Below are positions 44,998 to 54,662 of a stretch of DNA of 64,000 bases, one piece after another. The translations under genes were made by a program, and so were the position numbers. The notes beneath the pieces were generated by a model. That model did not search any database, was not told the origin of the DNA, and saw only the letters and a program-made list of their open reading frames with translations. Source of the DNA: Aegilops tauschii subsp. strangulata (Eukaryota > Streptophyta > Magnoliopsida > Poales > Poaceae); the NCBI RefSeq assembly GCF_002575655.3, contig NC_053039.3, positions 222,537,622 to 222,601,621 of the forward strand, read 5' to 3'. Each line of letters starts with the position of its first letter. The stretch's first letter is position 1.

Positions 44998-45026
44998 CAT
45001 CACGGAAGTGTATTTTTTTTGTAGTG
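44998..45026 (-). repeat. CACTA1 right terminal inverted repeat
   Basis: Reverse complement begins CACTACAAAAAAAATACACT, then TCCGTGA, pairing with 5367-5395. ATA follows at 45027-45029. Confidence 0.85.
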
Positions 45027-46223
45027 ATACGTGGCCAAGGATAAGGGCGCGCTGTGGGAAGAGTAAGTTGGCAGTTTCTACCCCGTGCATTAAAGTCATT
45101 CACGGGCCATCACTGGAGCGGTGCCACCACTATTGGCTTTACACCATGCACGGGGAAATTTTGAAACTGGCCCGAAATCAAGAATAATGAAGCAGCAATG
45201 GAAACCTCAAGGGGCCAACCTCTTCAGCAACCCTTGCATGTGCACTTATTAGGCCCTACCCCAACGACGCTCAGCAGCGCGTTCGGGGCAGGCCCGGGGG
45301 CTTCTGTCGGTGCAACAGACCGTGGGTCTGTCGCCCAGACTATGCACAGGCACGGGAACAAGATGGAAGCACCAGCCCAAGTCAGAGATTGAGGGACCAG
45401 GAGATTTGAAGAACCAACATGCAGTTCAGAGGGACCAAGATCAAGCAAGAGGAGCAATATATCGGCAAGAGAAGGGCCTCCCTTGCCGGGAAGGCGAGCC
45501 CGGCAAGGGGCGAGGCCACCGCTACAAGCAGGCAACCCAGGCACCCCGGCAAGGCCTGCCGGGGCTCGCGGGGGCAGGACCACCCCACCAACCACTCAAC
45601 CACGACCCACGTCGTCAATCAATGCGGTGTCAAGCCGCATAGTGATTAAGTGGCAGCCATTCGCCACATGGCAGCCATTTCCTATAGAAGAAACCCATAG
45701 ATGACACCCGTCCTACGACGTGTCAATAGAACAGGCGCGAAGCTGGCAAGATAGCCCGGCAAGGCTTGCCGGGCTACCAGTGATGTGACACTAAGCGGTG
45801 CATTTACTGCACCCTGTCAGCCTGTAGAGTTAGGTATGATAGCACTGTTTGCTATCATATCAGTGGATAATGACTAGTTTGCCATTATGGTGCCCCCTTG
45901 ATCTATTAAAGGAGGCCCATAGCACTTGTAGGAAGGGTTGGAAAGTTGACGAACCCACACCCCCATACGCGCGTAGTCACTGCTGCCCTACGGCGACCCC
46001 TGCCGGGCAAGTGTACTGCGTTTCACCATCACCATTCCACCATCAATCCACCAAAGCAGGAGTAGGGTTTTACGCCTCACGGTGGCCCGAACCTGGTTAA
46101 ATTGCTTGTGTGATCTCTCCGCACTGTCGTGCGCTAGTCTGCTCCTTGCGCAACACGACGTCCCCCTGCCAAACCAGCAAGGGGCCTCCTGGCCCCATAG
46201 GTGGCCGTGGATATCCCGCGACA
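45027..46223 (+). mobile_element. Gypsy element G1, right part with 3' LTR
   Basis: Continuation of G1 after CACTA1. About 275 bp of 3' noncoding sequence leads to a G-rich stretch just before the LTR (CAGGCCCGGGGGCTTC, 45288-45304), a polypurine-like priming site. The LTR then runs 45305-46223. Open frames here on both strands are not conserved proteins. Confidence 0.8.
45305..46223 (+). repeat. 3' LTR of G1
   Basis: 919 bp starting TGTCGGTGCAACAGACCG and ending ATATCCCGCGACA, so it has the TG..CA ends and a short TGTCG/CGACA inverted repeat. A TATTAAAGG promoter-like box lies near 45904. Immediately outside is ATCAA, the expected 5-bp duplication, which cannot be checked because the 5' LTR is outside the window. 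Confidence 0.7.
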
Positions 46224-47167
46224 ATCAACTTAATGAACTCGGTATGAACAAATGGAATGGATCGGTCAGACCGAAATACACTAAGAGGCTTTGGAAGTTA
46301 AGCCCTTGACGGATCGGTGACTCCGAGTGATCCTCACCCGGAGGGTCCGAATTCGACTTGTTCAAACTTTGTGATGTAGCATGAATAGAGTTTGAGACGA
46401 GAAAAAGCATAGATAGCTAGAGGGAGTCCTTTGGCATTCTTGTCCATCCATTTGGCAAAAAGAAAAAGGCAAACAACCAAAGCATCAAATGGATGTCCTC
46501 GAATGGGAAAAATATGCAATCAACATGCTCACACAATAAGATAGCAAATAGAATATGTGACAAATCATGCACGAACGCTCTAGCATCTATCAAGCAATTG
46601 GCGATGACTAGGTCATCTATGTATGAGTATATTGACTGAGGAGTCAAATGAGAACATTTGATCGTAGGTCATACTCATCGTTTAAGCACAAGTGGGGTTA
46701 CCATTTTTACATAAAGCACTGTTGTGTTCACACCATTAGAGTTGCTTTAGCTCAATTCTTAGAGCAAAGCTCCCCCTAGATGTGATATCCCCCCTAAGAG
46801 GGATGAACTAACCTTGGGTTGTGTCGATGATGACTTCATGTAGATGTTGAAGATGTAGATGCTCAATGTTGATGTAGATCATTTGGAGCAATCCATTGGA
46901 GTGAGTTGCACTTTCAATACCTACATGGGTTAATCCCACAAGGAGCACACAAGGATATCCATAGACATAGAGTGAAATTCACATAAGATGTTGTCCATGA
47001 AAGCATTAGGTTACCTTGTCCCTTGTCTTACCAACAAGAGGGTTTGTGACTCCTTGAACTAGTGCAAGATGTGAAAGTTTATTGCACTTGTCCTAGCCAA
47101 ATGAATATGAGTGAAGCATGTTGGCGGAGTCACCCTCAAGAACTCTCTAGTTCTTCTTCTTCAGGAT
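46224..47167. other. 3' noncoding part of E0
   Basis: Downstream of gag in the E0 reading direction. It includes a GGTCAGACCGAAAT word near 46264 and a purine-rich stretch (minus strand GGGGGGATATCACATCTAGG) near 46770. No conserved protein was seen. Confidence 0.4.
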
Positions 47168-49327
47168 CTACATCACCTTGATGGGAATCCTTGGAGCTGT
47201 AGTCGTACTTGATGAAGTAGAACTTGATGTAGTCTTGGGAACCCACTTGACCAAGGCCTTAGGAGCTTCTTCAAATGCATCAATCTCCTCTTGAAGCTTG
47301 TCCTTGCCTTTTAGCTTGTGGTCTTGTGGTGGAAGATCATCTTGAGCTTCTGTTCCTTTGAAAGAAGTGGGATCATACTTCTCTTGTTGAGGAAAAAACT
47401 TCGTCTTGGGGTATTGATCTTCTGCCCACTCAACTCCATTGGCATTGAACTTGCATTCAAAACCAACACCTTGATTCTTCCGGTGCCTTCCTTGCTCGCG
47501 TACAATTTCCTCAAATTGCTTACTTCCGGCAAGGCTCTTGTAAACACCTTTCTCTATAATTCCCTTCAAAAGCTATTTTCTTAGCCAAGTGTAACTTGGC
47601 TAAGAGAATCATTAGTGGAATCAAGAGAACTACTAGAAGCAACAATATTGGATTTAACATGATTATTGTTACTACTAGAAGAAGAATCTTTCTTGCTCTT
47701 GTTGCTAGATTTTACTTGTGGCATGTAAGTAGACAAGAGTAAACGCTTGGGAATGTAAGAAGAACTTTTCTTACGAAGATCATCATTGATTGCTTTTAAG
47801 AACCCATGCTCTTGCTCTAGATTGAGATTTTCAAAGCATAGCTTCTCATGAGTCTTTAAAGGCTCTCGGTGATCCTCTAAGGTAGTTTCATGAGCTAACT
47901 TAAGAGTGTTTAGTTCTTTAGTTAGACGCTCAATCTCCTTCTTATCATCGTCATTCGTTTTATCTTGATTAGCATGATTAACAACAATTTTATCATAGTT
48001 TTCATCACTAGAGTTCTCAACAAGTAAATCATCATCACCTAGCAAATCATCTTCATCACTATTGAAATCAACATACCCGGGGTGTGATACCTTGGGGACT
48101 TTAGCCATGAAGCATCTCCAATTCCTTCATTTGGTGAATCAAATATGTCGTAGGAGTTGGATGACACAAGTGCAAGACCGGCAACACCTTCATCTTGATT
48201 ATATTTAGAGTCACAGTGATAGCTTCTTTCGGAGTGGTTGTCGGAGTCGAAGCCGAATACCCATTCACCAACATGAGCTTGATGTCTTCGTCTTGTGTAG
48301 CTCTTTGATGACTTGTCCTTCCTTTCCGAATCCTTGCTTCTGCGAGAGGATCTTCGTTCATAACGATCATCTCTACTCCTTCTTTCTCTTGGTGGTGATT
48401 CTTCTCTTTTGCTTCTCCTTTTAGGTGAGTCTTCTCTTCTTTTGTAGGGAGCCGTACACTCACTAGAATAGTGTCCGGGTCTTCCACAATTGTAGCAATT
48501 GCGATCACGACTAGAAGATCTTTTGTCATTGTAGGACCTTGACTTGGAACTTCTTTCTTTGCTTCTACTCTTGTAGAATTTGTTGAATTTCTTCACCATT
48601 AGGCTCAATTCTTCATTGAAGACTTGTTTCTCACTTGATGATGTAGGGGCATCACATGAAGCTTTGTAAGAACCACTAGATTTGTTGTGGAGCTCTTCTT
48701 TATCCTTGAGTGACATCTCATGTGCAACAATTCTACCAATGACTTCTGCTAGCTTGAGATCTTTGTAATTTGGCATCATTTGGATCAATGTGCACACGGT
48801 ATCATAGTTTCCATCCAAGGCTCTTAGGATCTTCTTGATGATGAATCTGTCGGCCATCTCTTCACTTCCTAAGCCGCAATCTCATTTTTTATGAGAGCAA
48901 GCCTAGAGTACATTTCAGCAACACCTTCACCATCCTTCATTCTGAACTTGTCAAGTTGACTTTGAAGCACATCCAATTTGGATTCCTTGACGGACTCGAT
49001 ACCTTCATGCATATCAATCAAGGTATCCCAAATTTCCTTTGCATTCTCAAGATGGCTGATTTTGTTGAATTCTTCGGGGCACAATCCATTGAAGAGGATA
49101 TCGCAAGCTTGAGCATTGTATTGCAACATCTTCAATTCTTCCGCGGTTGCTTCACAATTTGGTTCTCTTCCATCAAAGAATTCACCTTGCAAGCCAATAC
49201 ACACAATAGCCCAAACGGCGGGGTTATGTCCAAGAATATGCATTTTCATATTATGCTTCCAACTAGCAAAATTAGTACCATCAAAGTAAGGACCTCTACG
49301 GTGGTAATTTCCCTCGCTAGACGCCAT
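47168..49327 (-). pseudogene. Copia-like gag (UBN2 domain, CCHC knuckle) of E0
   Basis: The minus-strand reading starts MASSEGNYHRRGPYFDGTNF at 49327, then the UBN2 gag_pre domain (WKHNMKMHILGHNPAVWAIV, AKEIWDTLIDMHEGIESVKE). A one-base shift near 48870 separates it from a second part (FIIKKILRALDGNYDTVCTL) with an Arg/Ser-rich region and the zinc knuckle CYNCGRPGHYSSEC (CX2CX4HX4C). A further shift near 48105 and a TAA at 47581 break the rest, which includes a coiled coil (IERLTKELNTLKLAHETTLE) and a Lys/Glu-rich tail. At least three lesions make it inactive. In intact relatives this protein packages the RNA. Confidence 0.8.
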
Positions 49328-49397
49328 AGTCTCCTAGGTTGTGAAACCAAGGCTATGATCACCAAAGCTATGGAAATCAAGGCAAATGGAAACCAAA

Positions 49398-49409
49398 GCT
49401 CTGATACCA
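49398..49409 (-). other. Primer-binding site of E0 (tRNA-iMet)
   Basis: Minus strand TGGTATCAGAGC, the standard match to the 3' end of initiator tRNA-Met used by many plant LTR elements. It lies two bases inside the LTR end at 49412. Confidence 0.8.
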
Positions 49410-49411
49410 CT

Positions 49412-50012
49412 TGTAGGATCGAAAGTAGGTCTAGAGGGGGTGATTAGACTACTTGACCAAATGAAAATCTATCCTTTTCCCAATTTTATGTCTTGGCAGA
49501 TTTTAGCAACTTAGCACAAGTCAAGCAATCAACCTACACATGCAATTCTAAGAGTGTAGCAGCGGAATGTAAAATATTGCATATGAAGGTAAAGACAGGG
49601 GTTTGTAAAGGCAAACGCAATGTAGGCACGGAGATTTTTGGCATGGTTCCGATAGGTGGTGCTATCGTACATCCACGTTGATGGAGACTTCAACCCACGA
49701 AGGGTAACGGTTGCACGAGTCCACAGAGGGCTCCACCCATGAAGGGTCCACGAAGAAGCAACCTTGTCTATCCCACCATGGCCATCGCCCACGAAGGACT
49801 TGCCTCACTTGGGTAGATCTTCACGAAGTAGGCGATCTCCTTGCCCTTACAAACTCCTTGGTTCAACTCCACAATCTTGACGGAGGCCTCCAAGTGACAC
49901 CTAACCAATCTAGGACACACCACTCTCCAAAAGGTAATAGATGGTGTGTTGATGATAAAATCCTTGCTCTTGTGCTTCAAATGATAGTCTCTCTCTCACA
50001 GATTTGGCTATG
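49412..50012 (-). repeat. E0 5' LTR, proximal part
   Basis: Starts TGTAGGATCGAAAGTAGGTC on the plus strand (the LTR's 3' end on minus). It is interrupted at 50012 by CACTA3 and continues at 60887. It carries no protein frame. Confidence 0.65.
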
Positions 50013-50039
50013 CACTACAACAGGATGCTGCTAACGCGA

Positions 50040-50475
50040 CACTACGATCAGAGACCCTTCGACGAAACTGTGTGCGATGCAATAATCGCAAACAGTGGTG
50101 TACAAAAACCGTCAAAAAAGGTGCAAAACGTTTGCGATGACGGATGCATCAAACACGGTTCAGATTTTGGTTGCGTGTGCGATTCAGGTCATACGGTTCA
50201 TTTAAATTGATTGTTTGCGATGAGGAGGAACATAAGAAACGGGCTACCAGATGAAGGTGTGTGCGATATGCAGCATACGCTTCGCTCGGATGAACTGTTT
50301 GTGATTAGGCAACACAAAAGAAACGGTCAGCTAGATCAAGGTGTGTGCGATATTCGGCATGCGGTTCACTCGGATGAACTGTTTGTGTTGAGACAAGAGA
50401 ACAGAAATGGTTCAATATAACAAGATGTGTGTGATACGCGGCAAATAAGTTTGTAATCAGAAATGTGTGCGAAGT
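50040..50475. repeat. CACTA3 left subterminal repeats
   Basis: About six copies of GTGTGCGAT or GTGTGTGAT, four of them within a larger unit of about 67 bp (TTCACTCGGATGAACTGTTT blocks near 50285 and 50366). Confidence 0.75.
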
Positions 50476-51076
50476 CTGATAATAACACAGACGATTGCTT
50501 CTAATAAGACGTATGATATGCTCTGTCTACACAACATCTATTGGCCATCGGGGGACGGGCGGTCATCCGGATATGCCATAAGGATGCGAAGAGGCATCCT
50601 ATATCAGGAAGGACTAGTTGTTCCACCAGTAGCTCATGTAAGAGAACTCTCAAGTTAAGTGTGCTCAGGCTAGAGCAGCCATCAGATGGGTGACTGGATG
50701 GGAAGTTGTGTTGATGTTAAATTAACTGATAGGATGAGTCATATCTGTCAAATTAAATGACTGATATGACCCATCCCATGAGTTAATTTAACCTCGAGGT
50801 CCATGTTATTTATTTATTTTTTATTTTTTAACACATGTTAAAGAAGGTCTACTGCATTACTTTTTGACAATGTGTGATACGTGGCATACAGTTGATCCAT
50901 CCGACCTGTTTGTGATGGAATAAGCCGTGTGTGCTGTGGGCAAACGCTTGCTAGTATTCAACCGTTTGCGATTGATGAATTCATCACCGACGGGTTCCCT
51001 AGTGTGGTCCGTGTTCATCTGATCATCATCTACTTCTTGTGCTAGCTCGACGTTCCTTCTATGCTAAGTTTCCATT
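50476..51076. other. CACTA3 spacer with a hairpin
   Basis: No gene. Contains the 77-bp foldback at 50716-50792 and further GTGTGTGAT-like words near 50870-50930. Confidence 0.5.
50716..50792. repeat. 77-bp hairpin in CACTA3
   Basis: Left arm begins GTTAAATTAACTGATAGGAT and right arm ends ATGAGTTAATTTAAC. Thirty bases pair with about four mismatches around a 17-bp loop. Confidence 0.65.
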
Positions 51077-51370
51077 AATTGATGGCGTTTTATGAACACG
51101 CCACTGTTTCCCGCCATTTCCTCACCTGTTTCCCGCCACCCAGCGATATTGCGCATAAACCTAGGCGGCGCGGGATGCATGGAGGCGACAAGCGCAGCCT
51201 GTAGCACATCCACCTTTTCCAAGCATGCCAACCCACCAAAGCGCCGCCTGTGCCAACAACCTCGTCGACGAGGAAAACGAGTAGGCACCATGGCCCGTCA
51301 AGGCCGAGGCGCTCCCCGACAACGCGATAGATGACGCCGTGATGCGCGTCATCGCTAGGGTTGAGCAGAC
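51077..51370 (+). pseudogene. Captured gene fragment, upstream piece
   Basis: GC-rich, codon-like sequence that continues without a break at 53108 once the solo LTR is removed. One frame reads KAEALPDNAIDDAVMRVIAR then VEQTFAHG across the junction, suggesting part of a protein, but stops and shifts occur. No family was recognised. Confidence 0.4.
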
Positions 51371-51375
51371 CTTTG

Positions 51376-53102
51376 TGTTGGGGAACGTAGTATTTCAAAA
51401 AAATTCATACGATCACGCAAGATCTATCTAGGAGAAGCATAGCAATGAGCGGGGAGAGTGTGTCCACGTACCCTCGTACACCAAAAGCGGAAGCGTTTAG
51501 TAATGCGGTTGATGTAGTCAAACGTCTTCGCGATCCAACCGATCCAAGTACCGAACGCACGGCACCTCCATGATCTGCACACGTTCAGCTCGGTGACTCC
51601 CCTCGAAATCTTGATCCAAATGAGGCCGAGGGAGAGTTTCGTTAGCACGACGGCATGGTGACGGTGATGATGAAGTTACCGACGCAGGGCTTCGCCTAAG
51701 CACTACGACAATATGACCGAGGTGGAAAACTGTGGAGGGGGGCACCGCACACGGCTAAAGATCAACTTGTGTGTCTATGGGGTGCTCCCTCCCCCGTATA
51801 TAAAGGAGGGATGGAGGAGGCCAGCCGGCCCCTAGAGGCGCGCCCAAGGGGGGGAGTCCTACTCCAAGTAGAAATCGGCTCCCCCCCTTTCCTTGTACAG
51901 GTAGGAGAAGAAGGAAGGAGAGGGAGAGGGAGAGGGAAAGAGGGGCCACACCCCCTCCCCTAGTCCTATTCGGACTCCCCTTGGGGGGGCGCCACCTCCT
52001 GGCTGCTGCCCCCTCTCTCCCCTAAGGCCCAATAAGGCCCATTACTTCCCCGGGGGGTTCCGGTAACCCCTCCAGCACTCCGGTTTTATCCGAAACCATC
52101 CGGAACACTTCCGGTGTCCGAATAACATGGTCCAATATATCAATCTTTATGTCTTGACCATTTCGAGACTCCTCGTCATGTTCGTGATCTCACTCGGGAC
52201 TCCGAACAAACGTCGGTCATCAAATCACATAACTCATAATACACATCATCATTGAACGTTAAGCATGCGGACCCTACGGGTTCGAGAACTATCTAGACAT
52301 GACCGAGACACATCTCTGGTCAAGAACCAATAGCGAAACCTGGATGCTCATATTGGCTCCTACATATTCTATGAAGATCTTTATCGGTCAAACGGCATAA
52401 CAACATACGTCATTCCCTTTGTCATCGGTATGTTACTTACCCGAGATTCGATTGTCGGTATCATCATACCTAGTTTAATCTCATTACCGGCAAGTCTCTT
52501 TACTCGTTCCATAATGCATCGTCCCGCAACTAACTCATTAGTCACATTTCCTGCAAGGCTTATAGTGATGTGCATTACCGAGAGGGCCCAGAGATACCTC
52601 TCCGATACACGGAGTGACAAATCCTATTCTTGATCTATGCCAACCCAACAAACACCTTCGGAGACACCTGTAGAGCATCTTTATAATCACCCAGTTATGT
52701 TGTGACGTTTGATAGCACACAAGGTGTTCCTCCGGTATTCGGGAGTTGCATAATCTCATAGTTAGAGGAATATGTATAAGTCATGAATAAAGCAATAGAA
52801 ATAAAACTAAATGATCATTATGCTAACCTAACAGATGGGTATTGTCCATCACATCATTCTCCTAATGATGTGATCCCGTTCATCAAATGACAACACATGT
52901 CTATGGTTAGGAAACTTAACCATCTTTTGATTAATGAGCTAGTCAAGTAGAGGCATAATAGGGACACACTATTTGTCTATGTATTCACACATGTACTAAG
53001 TTTCCGGTTAATACAATTCTAGCATGAATAATTAACATTTATCATGATATAAGGAAATATAAATAACAACTTTATTATTGCCTCTAGGGCATATTTCCTT
53101 CA
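51376..53102 (-). mobile_element. Solo LTR of Angela/WIS/BARE-1 type
   Basis: 1727 bp. The plus strand begins TGTTGGGGAACGTAGTATTT and ends GGGCATATTTCCTTCA; in the element's own orientation it begins TGAAGGAAATATGCCC, the hallmark of the Angela/WIS/BARE-1 copia LTR that is abundant in Triticeae. CTTTG flanks both sides (51371-51375 and 53103-53107), a perfect 5-bp duplication. No internal region is present, so it is a solo LTR left by unequal recombination. Open frames inside are not genes. Confidence 0.95.
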
Positions 53103-53107
53103 CTTTG

Positions 53108-53633
53108 CGCATGGCGCTTGAGCGCCCCGGATCAAGATAGGCATGTCAGCGCCGACAGGCTGCAGCTCGCCGCATAGCATGATCAATGGCGCGCCGCAGA
53201 GCAAGCTAGGCGCATCCATGCCGATAGGCTACGGCTTGCCGCACGGCGAGACTGTTGGAGCACCGCAGAGCGAGAGGTGCGGCGCGCCGCACATCAAGAG
53301 CGGATCCATCGGCGCTTGCCTGCTATCTACACGATGTCGCAGCTGGGTACACGTCTCGTCAGTACCCCCATTCCTCGCCAGGAGTGGGAAGAGGCCCTCT
53401 GCGCCGTACTTGCACTGGACGCCCGCCGCGCCGTTCGCATGGGTCATGCCGTTCGCCTTGTCCGCGGCCCGCTCGATGCCAACGCAGTGGTCGGTAGGCT
53501 CGACCGCCTCCTTGGCCCAGGTGTCCACCTGGGCGAAGTAGAGGAACATAGCCGTCGCATCCTCGAGCTGGTGATCTCCGATGAAATAGCCAACTTGGAG
53601 CTCGAGATCGCACTCCTGATGTACCGCGAGCGT
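53108..53633 (+). pseudogene. Captured gene fragment with open 100-codon exon
   Basis: From ATG 53334 the frame MSQLGTRLVSTPIPRQEWEE continues for 100 codons (ALDARRAVRMGHAVRLVRGP, SRRILELVISDEIANLELEI) and is cut at 53634 by a gypsy LTR. It reads as a helical protein with high GC codon use. No family is recognised. A possible downstream exon of the same gene lies beyond the gypsy fragment at 59746-60054. Confidence 0.45.
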
Positions 53634-54115
53634 TGTCGGTGTCAAAACCGGCGGATCTCGGGTAGGGGGTCCCGAACTGTGCGTCTAAGGTCAAAGGTAA
53701 CAGGAGACAGGGGACACAATGTTTACCCAGGTTCGGGCCCTCTCTATGGAGGTAATACCCTACTTCCTGCTTGATTGATCTTGATGAATATGAGTATTAC
53801 AAGAGTTGATCTACCACGAGATCGTAATGGCTAAACCCTAGAAGTCTAGCCTGTATGACTATGGTAATGAGTCTCTCTCTCCCTCCGGACTAAGTCCTCA
53901 GGTTTATATAGACACCGGGTGGATCTAGGGTTACACAGGGTCGGTTACAAAGAAGGGAATCTACATATTTGGTCGCCAAGCTTGCCTTCCACACCAAGGA
54001 GAGTCCCATCCGGACACGGGTGCAGTCTTCGGTCTTCGTATCTTCATAGCCCATCAGTCCGGCCCATGGCTAACAGGCCGAACGCCCGAGGACCCCTTAG
54101 TCCAGGACTCCCTCA
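53634..54115 (-). repeat. 3' LTR of F1
   Basis: 482 bp, plus strand TGTCGGTGTCAAAACCGGCG to TCCAGGACTCCCTCA. It is largely the reverse complement of the LTR at 61070-61540, with shared GACACCGACA and TGAGGGACTCC ends. It contains a TTTATATAGACACCGGGTGG promoter-type region near 53903. It resembles recalled Fatima LTRs. Confidence 0.85.
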
Positions 54116-54129
54116 GTAGCCCCTGAACC
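54116..54129 (-). other. Polypurine tract of F1
   Basis: Minus strand GGTTCAGGGGCTAC immediately before the LTR start. This fixes 53634-54115 as the 3' LTR of a minus-strand element. Confidence 0.7.
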
Positions 54130-54662
54130 TGGCTTCAATGACAAGGTATCCGGCGCGTAGGTCTGCCTTCGGCATTGCAAGGCGGGTTCCTCTTTCCGAA
54201 CTCCAAGATAGTCTTCGGACGTATTGAATGTGTCCGGACCTGTAACACACACACTACACACAACCGTAGAGAGAATATAATATTCCATGAGTCCAATCCG
54301 CTGACAACTTTTTGTAATATGACATCACGTCTGCCCGGTCATAACTTCGAACTGTTTTTCGTCTGCCGCTCCACGTTTCGAGACGCGGTTGCCATTGGCA
54401 CGTCTTATCAAAGCTGAGATCGTGTCCCCTTATTGCGGGATTCTCATCAATACGGGCGTGGGTAACCCAACCGTGCCATTTACACAGCCCTTGGGAATAG
54501 GCGAGTTTTGAGGCGAGTGGGGAGGCGTTCAATATTCACTGCCTTCATAAGGAAATAAGAATCCCCTTTCTTCACCTACGCCTCCTCTTCCTCTCCGTCC
54601 TTCCATTCTCGAGCTCAAGCGCCCAAGTTCCCATATTTTCCATCTCAAGGAAGCACTCAATC

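Larger units (their letters stand above)
5367..45026. mobile_element. CACTA1: 39.7 kb CACTA transposon carrying host-like genes
   Basis: The left terminus begins CACTACAAAAAAAGACACAT and continues CCGTGAC. The reverse complement of the right terminus begins CACTACAAAAAAAATACACT and continues TCCGTGA, so the ends pair over about 27 bp with one gap and one mismatch. ATA directly precedes position 5367 and directly follows 45026, the 3-bp duplication expected for CACTA elements. Both flanks belong to the same plus-strand gypsy element. Subterminal TGACAGAAAA-type motifs occur near both ends. Inside are a younger complete CACTA (14511-24750), several host-like genes and many repeats. No TNP2 or TNPA outside CACTA2 was recognised, so it would have needed transposase in trans. 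The alternative, that the ends belong to two elements, would require a chance TSD match and a shared flank. Confidence 0.8.
46224..50012 (-). mobile_element. Minus-strand LTR element E0 with copia-like gag, internal and LTR part
   Basis: Reads on the minus strand: partial 5' LTR 49412-50012, primer-binding site 49398-49409, gag 49327-47168, then about 0.9 kb without protein blocks down to 46224 where G1 abuts. No protease, integrase or RT was recognised, so this is a non-autonomous or deleted element. The far part of its 5' LTR continues at 60887-61069 beyond CACTA3. Confidence 0.75.

Noticed and set aside
45198..45704. Several overlapping frames near the G1 3' LTR
   Set aside because: They are inside LTR and 3' noncoding sequence, overlap on both strands and lack conserved blocks.
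52381..52759. Short frames within the Angela/BARE-1-type solo LTR
   Set aside because: The LTR of this family is noncoding; the frames are chance.
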